Positions 30,695 through 39,264 of a stretch of DNA of 57,242 nucleotides are shown one piece after another. How positions within the stretch are numbered: the first letter of the stretch is position 1; each line of letters opens with the position of its first letter. The stretch is from DATHVI01 sp035461385 (GTDB taxonomy: Bacteria > Actinomycetota > Thermoleophilia > Solirubrobacterales > 70-9): positions 1-57,242 of the forward strand of contig DATHVI010000067.1 of the NCBI GenBank assembly GCA_035461385.1, in the 5' to 3' direction. Position numbers and translations under genes: made by a program. Below the pieces are notes generated by a model that saw nothing but the letters and a program-made list of their open reading frames with translations, was not told where the DNA came from and searched no databases.

Positions 30695-32152
30695 ATGGCG
30701 CGAGCCGAGAATCGACTCGACGAGTACCGGCGGCGGAGGTCGGCCGAGCGCACGCCTGAGCCTCCCGGCGATGTCGAAGCCGAGGGCGACGGCGACCGGT
30801 TCGTCGTCCAGCAGCATCACGCGCGCCGCCTGCATTGGGACCTCCGCCTCGAGCGCGACGGGGTGCTGGCCTCGTGGGCGCTGCCGCGCGGGGTCCCCGA
30901 CGACCCCGCTCACGACCGGCTCGCCGTTCGGACCGAGGACCACCCGCTCTCATACCTCGAGTTCGAGGGCGAGATCCCGAAGGGGGAGTACGGGGCGGGG
31001 GAGATGTCGATCTGGGACCGGGGGACCTACACGGCCGAGAAGTGGGAGCCGGAGAAGGTCGTCGTCCGTTTCGCCGGCGAGCGGGTGCGGGGGCGGTACG
31101 CGATCTTCCGCACCCGTGGCAAGGACTGGCTGATCCACCGGATGGACCCACCCGAGCCCGGCCGCGAGCCGATGCCGGAGCGGATCGAGCCGATGAAGGC
31201 GACCCTGTCGACGCTGCCTACCGATCCCGACGGGTGGGGGTTCGAGATCAAGTGGGACGGGGTACGGGCGATCGCCTATTGCGAGCCGGGACAGCTGCGG
31301 CTCGAGAGCCGCAACCTCCGCGACGTCACCGCCCAGTATCCGGAGGTGCGCGGCCTCGGCGAGCAGCTCGGGGCGCGGACCGCGGTCCTCGACGGCGAGC
31401 TCGTCAGCTTCGACCCCGAGGGCCGACCGAGCTTCCAGCGGCTCCAACGGCGGATGCACGTCGGCTCCGAGGCCGAGGTGCGCCGGCGGATGCGGGACGC
31501 GCCGGTGACCTACGTCGCCTTCGACCTCCTCCATCTCGACGGGCGCTCGCTGCTCGAGTCGCCCTACAAGGAGCGGCGGGCTGAGCTCGAGGCGCTGCGG
31601 CTCGACGGCCCGAACTGGCAGACGCCCGCCTACCATCGCGGCGACGGGGCGGCGTTGCTCGCGGCGAGCCGGGAGCGTGGACTCGAGGGCATCGTCGCGA
31701 AGCGGCTCGCCAGCCCCTATCGCCCGGGCAAGCGGGGGCGCGACTGGCTCAAGGTCAAGAACGTCCGCGGCCAGGAAGTCGTGATCGGCGGCTGGCTGCC
31801 GGGCAAGGGCCGGCGCGAGGGTGAGTTCGGCGCGCTCGTCGTCGGTTACTACGAGCGCGACGGCACCGAGCGGCGGCTCCGCTACGCCGGGAAGGTGGGC
31901 ACCGGCTTCGCCGCCGCCGACCTGGCGATGCTCGCCGACCGGCTCGAGCCGCTGCGCCGCGACTCGAGCCCGTTCGAGGGCCGCCAGCCGCAGCGCGAGA
32001 CGAACTTCGTCGAGCCCGAGCTCGTCTGCGAGGTCACCTTCTCCGAGTGGACGAGCGCCGGGACGCTGCGGCACCCCTCCTACAAGGGCCTGCGTACCGA
32101 CAAGCCGGCGATCGACGTCGTCCGCGAGGAGCCCGAGCCGGCGACCCGCTGA
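30695..32152 (+). CDS. ligD: LigD-like ATP-dependent DNA ligase with phosphoesterase domain
   Basis: The protein has 485 residues in two parts. Residues 1-150 are the 3'-phosphoesterase domain of LigD: FVVQQHHARRLHWDLRLE (His41, His42, His47, Asp49 as metal ligands) and GEIPKGEYGAGEMSIWDRG. From about residue 165 is an ATP ligase domain with the nucleotidyl lysine Lys186 (EIKWDGVRA), DGELVSF, LEGIVAKR and WLKVKN. The polymerase domain of full LigD is missing, so a separate primase-polymerase must act if non-homologous end joining works here. No ku gene is in this window. The start follows TAGACC by 6 nt with no Shine-Dalgarno. Confidence 0.93.
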   Translation: MARAENRLDEYRRRRSAERTPEPPGDVEAEGDGDRFVVQQHHARRLHWDLRLERDGVLASWALPRGVPDDPAHDRLAVRTEDHPLSYLEFEGEIPKGEYGAGEMSIWDRGTYTAEKWEPEKVVVRFAGERVRGRYAIFRTRGKDWLIHRMDPPEPGREPMPERIEPMKATLSTLPTDPDGWGFEIKWDGVRAIAYCEPGQLRLESRNLRDVTAQYPEVRGLGEQLGARTAVLDGELVSFDPEGRPSFQRLQRRMHVGSEAEVRRRMRDAPVTYVAFDLLHLDGRSLLESPYKERRAELEALRLDGPNWQTPAYHRGDGAALLAASRERGLEGIVAKRLASPYRPGKRGRDWLKVKNVRGQEVVIGGWLPGKGRREGEFGALVVGYYERDGTERRLRYAGKVGTGFAAADLAMLADRLEPLRRDSSPFEGRQPQRETNFVEPELVCEVTFSEWTSAGTLRHPSYKGLRTDKPAIDVVREEPEPATR

Positions 32153-32250
32153 GGCCGGCCGGCTCGGATTCTTGCCGGCGACGGCGGAATGTGCCAGCAT
32201 CTCGCGTCAGACGAGCGGTAACCGGGTTGAGAGCGGAAGGCGGTGCTTCG

Positions 32251-33891
32251 GTGGAAGTGAGTTGGGGACGCAGGATGATCTTCGCGGCGGTGCTGGTCGC
32301 GACCCTCTCGATCTCGGGCGTGGTCGCAGCCGCGCAGCCGAGGGGCGCCGGGCCCGTCTCGCAGGCGCCCCCGGGCTCCGAGCACTTCGACGCGATCCCG
32401 GGCAAGGGCCCGGAGAAGCAGATCGGCGAGCGCTCGCTCGGCGATCCGCTGTTCCCGCAGATCGGCAAAGGCGGCTACGACGTCGAGCACTACACGATTG
32501 AGCTCAACTACGACCCCGACGAGAACGCCTTCAACGAAGGAACGTCGACGACGATCACCGCCCGGGCGACGCAGATGCTGCGGGAGTTCAGCCTCGACTT
32601 CCAGGACCTCGAGGTCTCGAGCGTGACCGTCAACGGCAAGCCGGCGCAGTTCTCGCAGGTCGAGGCGGAGCCGCCGCTGAGCGACAACCCCGAGGTCACC
32701 CAGCCGATGAAGCTCGTAATCACGCCGGCGCCGAACGCGCGGCCGAAGAAGGACCGCGAGTTCGTCGTCGAGGTCGCCTACACGGGCTTCCCGCAGCAGA
32801 TCGTCGATCCCGACACCTCGTGGGAGGGGTGGATCCGGGCCTGCTATCCGCTCAACCCGCCGCAGACCTGCGACGGCGCGTTCGTCGTCAACGAGCCGAT
32901 CGGCGCCCAGAGCTGGTTCCCGTCGAACAACTACCCGACCGACAAGGCCAGCTTCGACACGATCATCACCGTGCCCGACGGCAAGACCGCGTTCGGCGTC
33001 GGCGAGCTCGTCGATCTGAGCGACAACGGCGACGGCACCGCGACCTGGCACTGGCACGAGGACGATCCGACCGCGACCTACCTGACCACCGCGACGGTCG
33101 GCGACTTCGACCTCACCGTCGACGAGATGCTCGAGACGTCGACCGGGCGGACGCTCGAGGTCTACGACGCGATCGACAGCAGCGCGACGCAGGCGCAGAA
33201 GGACACGATCAACGCGACGCTCGCCCGGGCGCCCGAGCAGCTCAACTTCCTCAGCGACCGGCTCGGGCCGTATCCGTTCGACTCGAACGGCGCGGTCGCC
33301 GACAAGGCGGCGGGCGTCGGCTACGCGCTCGAGGTCCAGACCAAGGCCCACTATGCCGGCAACTTCACGACCGGCGCGCCGGGCGTGAACATCAACACCC
33401 AGCTGCACGAGATCGGCCACCAGTGGCTCGGGAACAGCGTCTCGCCCGCCACCTGGCAGGAGATCTGGTTCAACGAGGGCTGGGCTACGTGGCTGACCTG
33501 GTACTGGTCGTACGAGGCGAACGGCGCCGCGACGAGCCCCGCGCAGCAATTCACGAACAACTACAACTCGGGTCCGGCGACGAAGTGGAACGTCGCCCCG
33601 GCCGCACTCGGCACCCCGGCGCGGCTGTTCTCGACCTTCCCGGTCTACACCCGCTCGGCGATGATGATCGAGGGCTACCGGCAGATCCTCGACGACGACG
33701 ATCGGTTCTTCGAGTTCACCCGCGAGCTGCTCGACCGGTTCGGCTACGGCAACATCAGCCGCGAGGAGTTCGTCGACCTCGCGCTCGAGATGTCGGGGCT
33801 GAGCGGCGCCGACCTCGAGCTCCTGGCCGAGTACTTCGACCAGTGGCTGTTCTTCGAGAGCCAGCCGACGATCCTGCCGAGCGACTTCTAG
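32251..33891 (+). CDS. Exported M1-family zinc aminopeptidase
   Basis: The protein has 546 residues with a signal peptide (about residues 8-30, GRRMIFAAVLVATLSISG). The N-terminal strand-rich domain is that of M1 peptidases, including EHYTIELNYDP. The zinc site is textbook: HEIGHQWLGN gives His386, Glu387, His390, and after 18 residues Glu409 (FNEGWA). The usual GAMEN exopeptidase motif appears modified to GVGYALEVQT. It probably trims peptides outside the cell. Starts: GTG 32,251 (with GGAAGG upstream) preferred over TTG 32,227 or ATG 32,275. Confidence 0.9.
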   Translation: MEVSWGRRMIFAAVLVATLSISGVVAAAQPRGAGPVSQAPPGSEHFDAIPGKGPEKQIGERSLGDPLFPQIGKGGYDVEHYTIELNYDPDENAFNEGTSTTITARATQMLREFSLDFQDLEVSSVTVNGKPAQFSQVEAEPPLSDNPEVTQPMKLVITPAPNARPKKDREFVVEVAYTGFPQQIVDPDTSWEGWIRACYPLNPPQTCDGAFVVNEPIGAQSWFPSNNYPTDKASFDTIITVPDGKTAFGVGELVDLSDNGDGTATWHWHEDDPTATYLTTATVGDFDLTVDEMLETSTGRTLEVYDAIDSSATQAQKDTINATLARAPEQLNFLSDRLGPYPFDSNGAVADKAAGVGYALEVQTKAHYAGNFTTGAPGVNINTQLHEIGHQWLGNSVSPATWQEIWFNEGWATWLTWYWSYEANGAATSPAQQFTNNYNSGPATKWNVAPAALGTPARLFSTFPVYTRSAMMIEGYRQILDDDDRFFEFTRELLDRFGYGNISREEFVDLALEMSGLSGADLELLAEYFDQWLFFESQPTILPSDF

Positions 33892-33917
33892 GCCACCGAT
33901 CCCGAGCAGCGACCCAT

Positions 33918-33932
33918 CGCCGGCACCCGGCG
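33918..33932 (+). terminator. Stem-loop between convergent genes
   Basis: CGCCGG-CAC-CCGGCG forms a 6-bp GC stem between the M1 peptidase and metallo-beta-lactamase genes. Confidence 0.4.
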
Positions 33933-33935
33933 GCG

Positions 33936-34760
33936 CTAGCGTGCGCCGGCGCTGACGCCGAGCCGCTTGGCCACCGGGTCGATACTGAGCTCCATCAGGA
34001 TCCTGAGGTCTTCCCGCTCGAGCTGGCGCGACATCGCGTCGACGACGACGCGCTTCGCGCGCTCCGGATCGCTCCAGTCCGCCGCCTGCACCGCGTCGAC
34101 GAAACGCTCGACGTAGGCGCGCTGGCGGTCGAGCAGATCGAGGCCGCCGGGAGCGCCGTGCCCCGGGTGCAGGACGGCATCCGATGGCAGCTCGGCCGCC
34201 ATCGCGTCGATGCTTGCAAGCCACTCCTCCCAGTGGCCGTCGGCGAGATAAGCGTGCATTCGGTTGTAGGCGAGATCGCCGCTGAACGCCGTCTTGGCCC
34301 CCTCGCCGAGGAACCAGATGCTGTCGTGTGGTGACTCCCCTGGACCGAGGTCTCGAACCCGAAGCTCGATGTCCCCGAACGTCAGCTCCGCGCCCGGGTC
34401 GACGATCGTCGTCGGGAAGACCCGCTCGCGGGGCCACTCGTCGCCGAGCATCGGGCGGAGGATCTTCTCCTTGGCCTCATCGTCGCGGCGGATCGCAGCG
34501 TCGACGCCGGCCGTTGCGACGATCGGGGCATCCGCGCCGGCGGAGGCCTCGACCGCGCCGCCGTAATGGTCGGGGTGGGCATGGGTGAGGACGAACGCCG
34601 CGAGCGGCTTTCCGATCGCCTCGATCCGCCCGCGGAGCTCGCGACCGCCGGAGACGGTCAGCGTCGCGTCGACCGCGACGATCTGGCCTTCGCCTTCGAT
34701 CACGTAGGCGTTGACGGGCACCCCGGCGACCTTCGACTCGATCCTGTGTGTTGTCGGCAT
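33936..34760 (-). CDS. Metallo-beta-lactamase fold hydrolase
   Basis: The protein has 274 residues without signal peptide. The metal-binding motif is HAHPDH (His60, His62, Asp64, His65), with a further His in GPGESPHDS, Asp in FSGDLAYN, and LHPGHGAPG near residue 200. The second half has helices but no extra domain. The family includes glyoxalase II, lactonases and many uncharacterised hydrolases. It is divergent from the HxlR regulator, which may control it through a palindrome in the shared promoter region. Confidence 0.88.
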   Translation of the reverse strand: MPTTHRIESKVAGVPVNAYVIEGEGQIVAVDATLTVSGGRELRGRIEAIGKPLAAFVLTHAHPDHYGGAVEASAGADAPIVATAGVDAAIRRDDEAKEKILRPMLGDEWPRERVFPTTIVDPGAELTFGDIELRVRDLGPGESPHDSIWFLGEGAKTAFSGDLAYNRMHAYLADGHWEEWLASIDAMAAELPSDAVLHPGHGAPGGLDLLDRQRAYVERFVDAVQAADWSDPERAKRVVVDAMSRQLEREDLRILMELSIDPVAKRLGVSAGAR

Positions 34761-34813
34761 CCGCTCTCCTCCCGGTTAAGGATCCGAAAAGGCAGTTGGC
34801 ACCGACACGGTAA

Positions 34814-34835
34814 TTAGGTACCTTTGAGTGCCTAA
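34814..34835. promoter_or_regulatory. Palindrome in the divergent MBL/HxlR promoter region
   Basis: TTAGGTAC and GTGCCTAA form an inverted repeat (7 of 8 pairs) with 6 nt between. Position between a regulator gene and a divergent enzyme gene fits an HxlR binding site. Confidence 0.55.
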
Positions 34836-34874
34836 GGAACTCACGGGTACCGACAGAGCTCAACCGGAGCGGCA

Positions 34875-35255
34875 ATCAGCAACGACGGCTACATCCGCCC
34901 GAACGTCCTCGATCAGCGCTGCGAGTCGCGCCGGGCGCTCGACCTGATCTCCGACAAGTGGACGGTCCTCGTCGTCTACGCGCTCGTCGACGGTCCGCGG
35001 CGCCATGGCGAGCTTCGCCGCGCGATCGACGGGATCTCGCAGAAGATGCTGACGCAGACGCTGCGGCGGATGGAGGCCGAGGGCCTGGTCGAGCGGGAGG
35101 TGATGGACCGGGTGCCGCCACACGTCGAGTACTCGCTGACCCCGCTCGGGCGGACGCTCGAGAAGCCGCTGGTCGCGATCTGCGAGTGGGCGATGACCCA
35201 TCTCGACGAGCTCCGCGAGGCGCAGGCGAGCCGGGTGGCGAGCGCCCGCGGCTGA
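34875..35255 (+). CDS. HxlR-family transcriptional regulator (non-canonical start)
   Basis: The product has about 126 residues. It is a winged-helix HxlR/DUF24 protein: RCESRRALDLISDKWTVLVV, then HGELRRAIDGISQKMLTQTL, GLVEREVMDRVPPHVEYSLT and the dimerisation helix. The N-terminal Cys (in QRC) is conserved in redox-sensing members. The frame is open from 34,836 but has no ATG, GTG or TTG until 35,046, far inside the domain. A GGAG sits 6 nt before ATC 34,875, so an ATC start is the best guess; a point mutation or sequence error would also explain it. It is divergent from the metallo-beta-lactamase gene and convergent with the next. Confidence 0.75.
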   Translation: MSNDGYIRPNVLDQRCESRRALDLISDKWTVLVVYALVDGPRRHGELRRAIDGISQKMLTQTLRRMEAEGLVEREVMDRVPPHVEYSLTPLGRTLEKPLVAICEWAMTHLDELREAQASRVASARG

Positions 35256-35272
35256 CCCCGCCGCGTCACGGC

Positions 35273-35698
35273 CTACCGCTCTTCGCCCGCGCGCCAGGCC
35301 ACGGCCCGCTCGATGTCGAGCCGGAGCAGCGGCCCGGGAGGGGGAGCGTCGCGGTATTGCGCGTACTTCGACACCAGCTCCTCCGGCGGGGCCGCGCCTT
35401 CGACGATCCCGACCCGGCCGATCAGCTGGACCCAGGCGAGCTCCGACCAGTCGTCCGAGTAGCGGTCGACGAGCAGCGTCGCCTCGGGCCGTTCGCGCAG
35501 CCAGCGGACGCGGGCGAGTCCGCGGCCTCGAACCGACTTCGGCTTCTGGTCGACAGCGCTCCAGACAGCCTCTCCGGCGATGGCGAAAGTCACGGGCAGG
35601 ACCCGAGGCCTGCCGGCGTCGTCGATCAGCCCGAGACGCCCGACCCGCGCATCCGTGATTAGCTGCAGCGCCCAGTCGGGTAGTGAGAGCCCGGCCAC
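35273..35698 (-). CDS. PPOX-class F420-dependent protein
   Basis: The protein has 141 residues with a split-barrel fold of pyridoxamine-phosphate-oxidase type. RVGRLGLIDDAGRPRVLPVTFAI and AVDQKPKSVRGRGLARVRWL match a family of F420-binding proteins (TIGR03668 type) in which the Lys-Pro-Lys stretch contacts the deazaflavin. DRYSDDWSELAWVQL is a further hallmark. The probable role is reduction or sequestration of a substrate with F420H2. The LLM enzyme gene starts 22 nt away on the other strand, also F420-type. Confidence 0.85.
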   Translation of the reverse strand: MAGLSLPDWALQLITDARVGRLGLIDDAGRPRVLPVTFAIAGEAVWSAVDQKPKSVRGRGLARVRWLRERPEATLLVDRYSDDWSELAWVQLIGRVGIVEGAAPPEELVSKYAQYRDAPPPGPLLRLDIERAVAWRAGEER

Positions 35699-35720
35699 GG
35701 ACCCAGCTTAGGAGGACAGG

Positions 35721-36587
35721 ATGGACGTAGGAATCGGACTGCCGGCGACGATCCCCGGCGTCGACCGAGGCTCGCTTCTCGACTGGTCGCGCCAGGCCGA
35801 GGGGCGAGGGTTCTCTTCGCTCGGAGCGATCGACCGGCTCGTCTTCCCCAACTACGAGCCGCTGATCTCGCTCGCGGCGGCGGCAGCCGCGACCGAGAAG
35901 ATTCGGCTCCTCACCGACATCCTGATCGTGCCGTACCGGATCAACGCACCGCTGCTGGCGAAGCAGGCGGCGACGCTCGACTCGCTCAGCGAAGGCCGGC
36001 TCAGCCTCGGCGTCGGGATCGGGTCCCGGCCCGACGACTACGAGGCGAGCCGCATCCCCCTCGGCGACCGCGGCAGGCGGATGGACGCGATGCTCGAGGA
36101 GATGAAGGCGTGCTGGTCGGGTGCCGAGCGCGGCTACGACGGCCCGGTCGGCCCGCCGCCGGTCCGCGCCGGCGGCCCCGAGCTCCTCGTCGGCGGCCGC
36201 GCCGAAGCGTCCTTCCGCCGCGCGGCCAGGTTCGGCGACGGCTGGACCCAGGGCGGCGGCAGCCCGGAGATGGTCGCCGAGGGCCGGCGGCGGACGCGCG
36301 AGGAGTGGGAGCGCGCCGGGCGCGAGGGCGAGCCGCGGATCGTCGCGCTCTGCTACTTCGCGCTCGGCGCCGGCGCCCGCGAGGCCGTCGATGGCTTCCT
36401 CCGGCGCTACTACGAGATCCGCGGCGAGGAAGTCGTGAGCGCAATCACCGGGAATGCGGTCGTCGACGCGGCGACCGCGCGCTCCTACCGCGACGGCTTC
36501 GCCGAAGCCGGCGCCGACGAGCTGATCTACTTCCCCTGCTCGACCGACCCCGGCCAGGTCGACCTGCTCGCCGAAGCCGTGCTGTAG
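35721..36587 (+). CDS. LLM-class F420-dependent oxidoreductase
   Basis: The protein has 288 residues with a TIM-barrel luciferase-like fold: MDVGIGLPATIPGV at the start, then KIRLLTDILIVPYRINAPLLAKQAATLD, GRLSLGVGIGSRPDDYEA and a late GADELIYFP. The missing flavin-specific residues and the close F420-PPOX neighbour favour F420 over FMN. A clear Shine-Dalgarno (AGGAGGAC) precedes the ATG. The natural substrate is unknown. A 13-nt run of G follows the gene. Confidence 0.88.
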   Translation: MDVGIGLPATIPGVDRGSLLDWSRQAEGRGFSSLGAIDRLVFPNYEPLISLAAAAAATEKIRLLTDILIVPYRINAPLLAKQAATLDSLSEGRLSLGVGIGSRPDDYEASRIPLGDRGRRMDAMLEEMKACWSGAERGYDGPVGPPPVRAGGPELLVGGRAEASFRRAARFGDGWTQGGGSPEMVAEGRRRTREEWERAGREGEPRIVALCYFALGAGAREAVDGFLRRYYEIRGEEVVSAITGNAVVDAATARSYRDGFAEAGADELIYFPCSTDPGQVDLLAEAVL

Positions 36588-36594
36588 ATCAGCC

Positions 36595-36607
36595 GGGGGG
36601 GGGGGGG
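36595..36607 (+). repeat. Homopolymer of 13 G
   Basis: Thirteen consecutive G residues lie 8 nt after the LLM gene stop. No other run this long occurs in the window. It could vary in length by slippage, or be a sequencing artefact. Confidence 0.85.
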
Positions 36608-36797
36608 AGCTTCTGTCGCGCCCCACCTTCCGACCCCCGACGCCCTCGAATCCACGGCAAGACGAGGGACGCTGATGTCGCGGTCGAGGTCGGGCGGTCG
36701 CTGGGCGTAACCCCGGTGCGCTCCCACCCCGCGCGTGTACCGCCGTCGGGCTGGTCGCCGATGTGGAAGCTGCTCCGGAGGGGAACAAGGCAGTCAC

Positions 36798-36845
36798 GCT
36801 CATGCGTGCCCTGTACCCGCTCATACGTGCCCTGTACCCGCTCAT
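36798..36845 (+). repeat. 21-bp tandem repeat (2.3 units)
   Basis: Two units (36,798-36,818 and 36,819-36,839) differ at one base, reading GCTCATRCGTGCCCTGTACC plus C, and a third partial unit GCTCAT follows. The region 36,588-36,907 holds no gene that I can support. Confidence 0.8.
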
Positions 36846-36907
36846 GGGAACCGACGGCGCCGCCAGATCGAGGAAGCGCTCGGATCCGTTGGCCTGCCGA
36901 TCGGCGA

Positions 36908-37271
36908 TGGAGGCGGTGGGTATCGAGCCCACGTCCGCGGAGAATCTCCCGATGCGTCTACGAGCGTTCCCGTCGGAGTCTGATCTCGGCGGCCGGTTCG
37001 GTCGATCCGCGGGGCACGTCCCCGGCGCCACACCCTCCTGTGAGTCTCCCCCTCGGATCGAGGGTCCTACCCGTGGGGTGAGCCCGCATTCTGAGGCCGC
37101 CTGACCGGACGCGGGCTGTCCGGGGCGACCCTCTCGCTACTTAAGCGGCGAGAGCGTACTCGTGCTTGTTCGCACTTATTTTGTTCCCGGGGGTGATTAA
37201 CGAGGCCAACCCGGGGTCCTCGACTCGCAACATCGAGACGATCAGCTCCACGTCGAATCCGATTCGCCCCC
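36908..37271 (-). ncRNA. ssrA: Transfer-messenger RNA
   Basis: tmRNA rescues stalled ribosomes with SmpB and adds a degradation tag. On the minus strand the RNA begins GGGGGCGAATCGGATTCGAC, matching the conserved tmRNA 5' end, and ends with T-arm GTGGGCTCGATACCCAC and the 3' acceptor strand CGCCTCC plus discriminator A. The acceptor stem pairs GGGGGCG with CGCCTCC, including the G3-U wobble needed for alanylation. CCA is not encoded. The length is 364 nt. The tag frame (37,141-37,173) resumes at GCG and encodes ANKHEYALAA, similar to E. coli ANDENYALAA, with TAA in a hairpin loop (CTCTCGC...GCGAGAG). A TATCCT 14 nt upstream of the 5' end may be the -10 element. Confidence 0.95.
37141..37173 (-). 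other. tmRNA tag-peptide reading frame
   Basis: GCG resume codon, then codons for ANKHEYALAA and a TAA stop. The YALAA end is the classic ClpXP/ClpAP signal. Confidence 0.93.
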
Positions 37272-37374
37272 GTATGTCTCTGAGAAGGATAGCTCCGCGG
37301 CGCGGTCCGCGGCGCTAGCGCGCGACCCGGCTCCGTCCCGCAATCCGGGATGTGCTCACTGGCCGACGTATCCT

Positions 37375-39264
37375 ATGCGTACAATCGAACCAAGCGTTCA
37401 ACCGCCCTCAGGGGATCTGATCAAGGCAGTCGAAGAGAAAGAGCGGGTCATCGTCCGGTTCGCCGGCGACTCGGGCGATGGCATCCAGTTGGCCGGCAAC
37501 CGATTCGCCGCGGCGACTGCGCTGATCGGCAACGACCTGGTCACGCTTCCGGACTTCCCGGCCGAGATCCGGGCGCCCGCGGGAACGCTCGCCGGCGTGT
37601 CCGCGTTCCAGATCCACTTCGCCTCGCGCGAGATCCTCACACCGGGCGGCCAGCCGAACGTGCTCGTGGCGATGAACCCGGCGGCGCTCAAGGTCAACCT
37701 TCCCGAGCTCGAGCCGGGCGGGATCGTGATCGTCAACGAGGACGGGTTCTCCGACAACAACCTGCGCAAGGCCGACTACGAGGAGAGCCCGCTCGACGAC
37801 GGCTCGCTCTCCAGCTACCAGGTCTTCCGGGTGCCGATGACCTCGATGACGGTTCGCGCCACCGACGGGATCGACGGGATCAGCGCTCGCGACGCCGCCC
37901 GGTCGAAGAACTTCTTCGCGCTCGGCCTCGTGTCGTGGATGTACTCGCGCCCGACCGATCTCACCCACCGGTGGATCGAGGAGAAGTTCGAGTCCAAGCC
38001 CGCGATCCAGCAGGCGAACCTCGCCGCGTTCAAGGCGGGCTACAACTTCGGCGAGACCGCCGAGCTGCTCCAGGTCCACTACGAGGTGAAGCCGGCTCCC
38101 GCGGAGCCCGGCACCTACAGGGCGATCAACGGGACCCAGGCCGTCGCCCTCGGGCTGATCTCCGCCAGCGTCCGCAGCGGGGTGCCGCTGTTCCTCGCCA
38201 GCTATCCGATCACACCCGCGTCCGAGCTTCTGCACGAGCTCTCGCGCCACAAGAAGCTCGGCGTCCGCACGGTCCAGGCGGAGGACGAGATCGCCGCCGC
38301 GAACATGGCGCTCGGCGCCGCCTTCGGCGGCCACCTCGGGGTGACCGCGACGAGCGGGCCGGGGATGGATCTGAAGCAGGAGACGATCGGGCTCGCGGTG
38401 ATGCTCGAGCTGCCGATGGTGATCGTCGACGTGCAGCGCGCCGGGCCCTCGACCGGGATGCCGACCAAGACTGAGGCGGCGGATCTGCTGATGGTTCTCT
38501 ACGGCCGTCACGGGGAGTCTCCGATCCCGGTCGTCGCCGCCTCGACCCCGGCGCGGTGCTTCGACGCCGCCCTCGACGCGGCGCGGATCGCGATCGACTA
38601 CCGGACCCCGGTTATCCTGCTCAGCGACACGTTCCTGGCCAACTCCTCCGAGCCGTGGCTGATCCCCAGCGCCGGCGAGCTGCCCGAGATCGACCCCCGC
38701 TTCGCGACCGGGCCGAACGGCGACGAGCCGTTCCAGCCGTACGTGCGCGACGAGCGCGGCGCACGGCCCTGGGCGCTGCCGGGAACGAAGGGGCTCGAGC
38801 ACGTGATCGGCGGGCTCGAGAAGGAGGATCGCAGCGGCCACATCAGCTATGAGCCCGAGAACCACGCCCGGATGACCGAGCTGCGGGCGGAGAAGGTCGC
38901 CGGGATCGCCGACGAAGCGCCGGAGCTCGAGGTCGACGACCCCGACGGCGCCGACCTGCTGGTGATCGGCTGGGGCTCGACCTACGGCGCGATCACCGGC
39001 GCCGCGCGGCGGCTGCGGCGGCGCGGCAAGAAGGTCGCCACGGCTCACCTCCACCACCTCAACCCGCTGCCCCGCAACACCGGCGAGGTGCTCCGCGCCT
39101 ACCGCCGGGTGCTGGTTCCCGAGGTCAACACCGGCCAGCTGGTGAAGATCCTGCGCGCCGACTACCTCGTCGACGCCGAGAGCTACACCAAGGTCGAGGG
39201 CCTGCCGATCTTCGCCGAGGAGCTCGACCGAGCGATGGACGAGCGACTGGAGGCGATCGCCTGA
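37375..39264 (+). CDS. korA: 2-oxoglutarate:ferredoxin oxidoreductase, alpha subunit
   Basis: The protein has 629 residues, formed of the gamma domain (FAGDSGDGIQLAGNRFA onward, about residues 28-190) fused to the alpha domain. The alpha part shows ASYPITPASELLHELS, AEDEIAAANMALGAAFGG and TSGPGMDLKQETIGLAV, and MPTKTEAADLL, all typical of KorA/VorA-type enzymes. With KorB it converts a 2-oxoacid and CoA to acyl-CoA and CO2, reducing ferredoxin. 2-Oxoglutarate is the likely substrate; other 2-oxoacids are possible. The korB start overlaps the stop by one base. Confidence 0.95.
   Translation: MRTIEPSVQPPSGDLIKAVEEKERVIVRFAGDSGDGIQLAGNRFAAATALIGNDLVTLPDFPAEIRAPAGTLAGVSAFQIHFASREILTPGGQPNVLVAMNPAALKVNLPELEPGGIVIVNEDGFSDNNLRKADYEESPLDDGSLSSYQVFRVPMTSMTVRATDGIDGISARDAARSKNFFALGLVSWMYSRPTDLTHRWIEEKFESKPAIQQANLAAFKAGYNFGETAELLQVHYEVKPAPAEPGTYRAINGTQAVALGLISASVRSGVPLFLASYPITPASELLHELSRHKKLGVRTVQAEDEIAAANMALGAAFGGHLGVTATSGPGMDLKQETIGLAVMLELPMVIVDVQRAGPSTGMPTKTEAADLLMVLYGRHGESPIPVVAASTPARCFDAALDAARIAIDYRTPVILLSDTFLANSSEPWLIPSAGELPEIDPRFATGPNGDEPFQPYVRDERGARPWALPGTKGLEHVIGGLEKEDRSGHISYEPENHARMTELRAEKVAGIADEAPELEVDDPDGADLLVIGWGSTYGAITGAARRLRRRGKKVATAHLHHLNPLPRNTGEVLRAYRRVLVPEVNTGQLVKILRADYLVDAESYTKVEGLPIFAEELDRAMDERLEAIA

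Noticed and set aside
37350..38474. Open frame over the start of korA
   Set aside because: It is a shifted Arg/Pro-rich shadow of korA.
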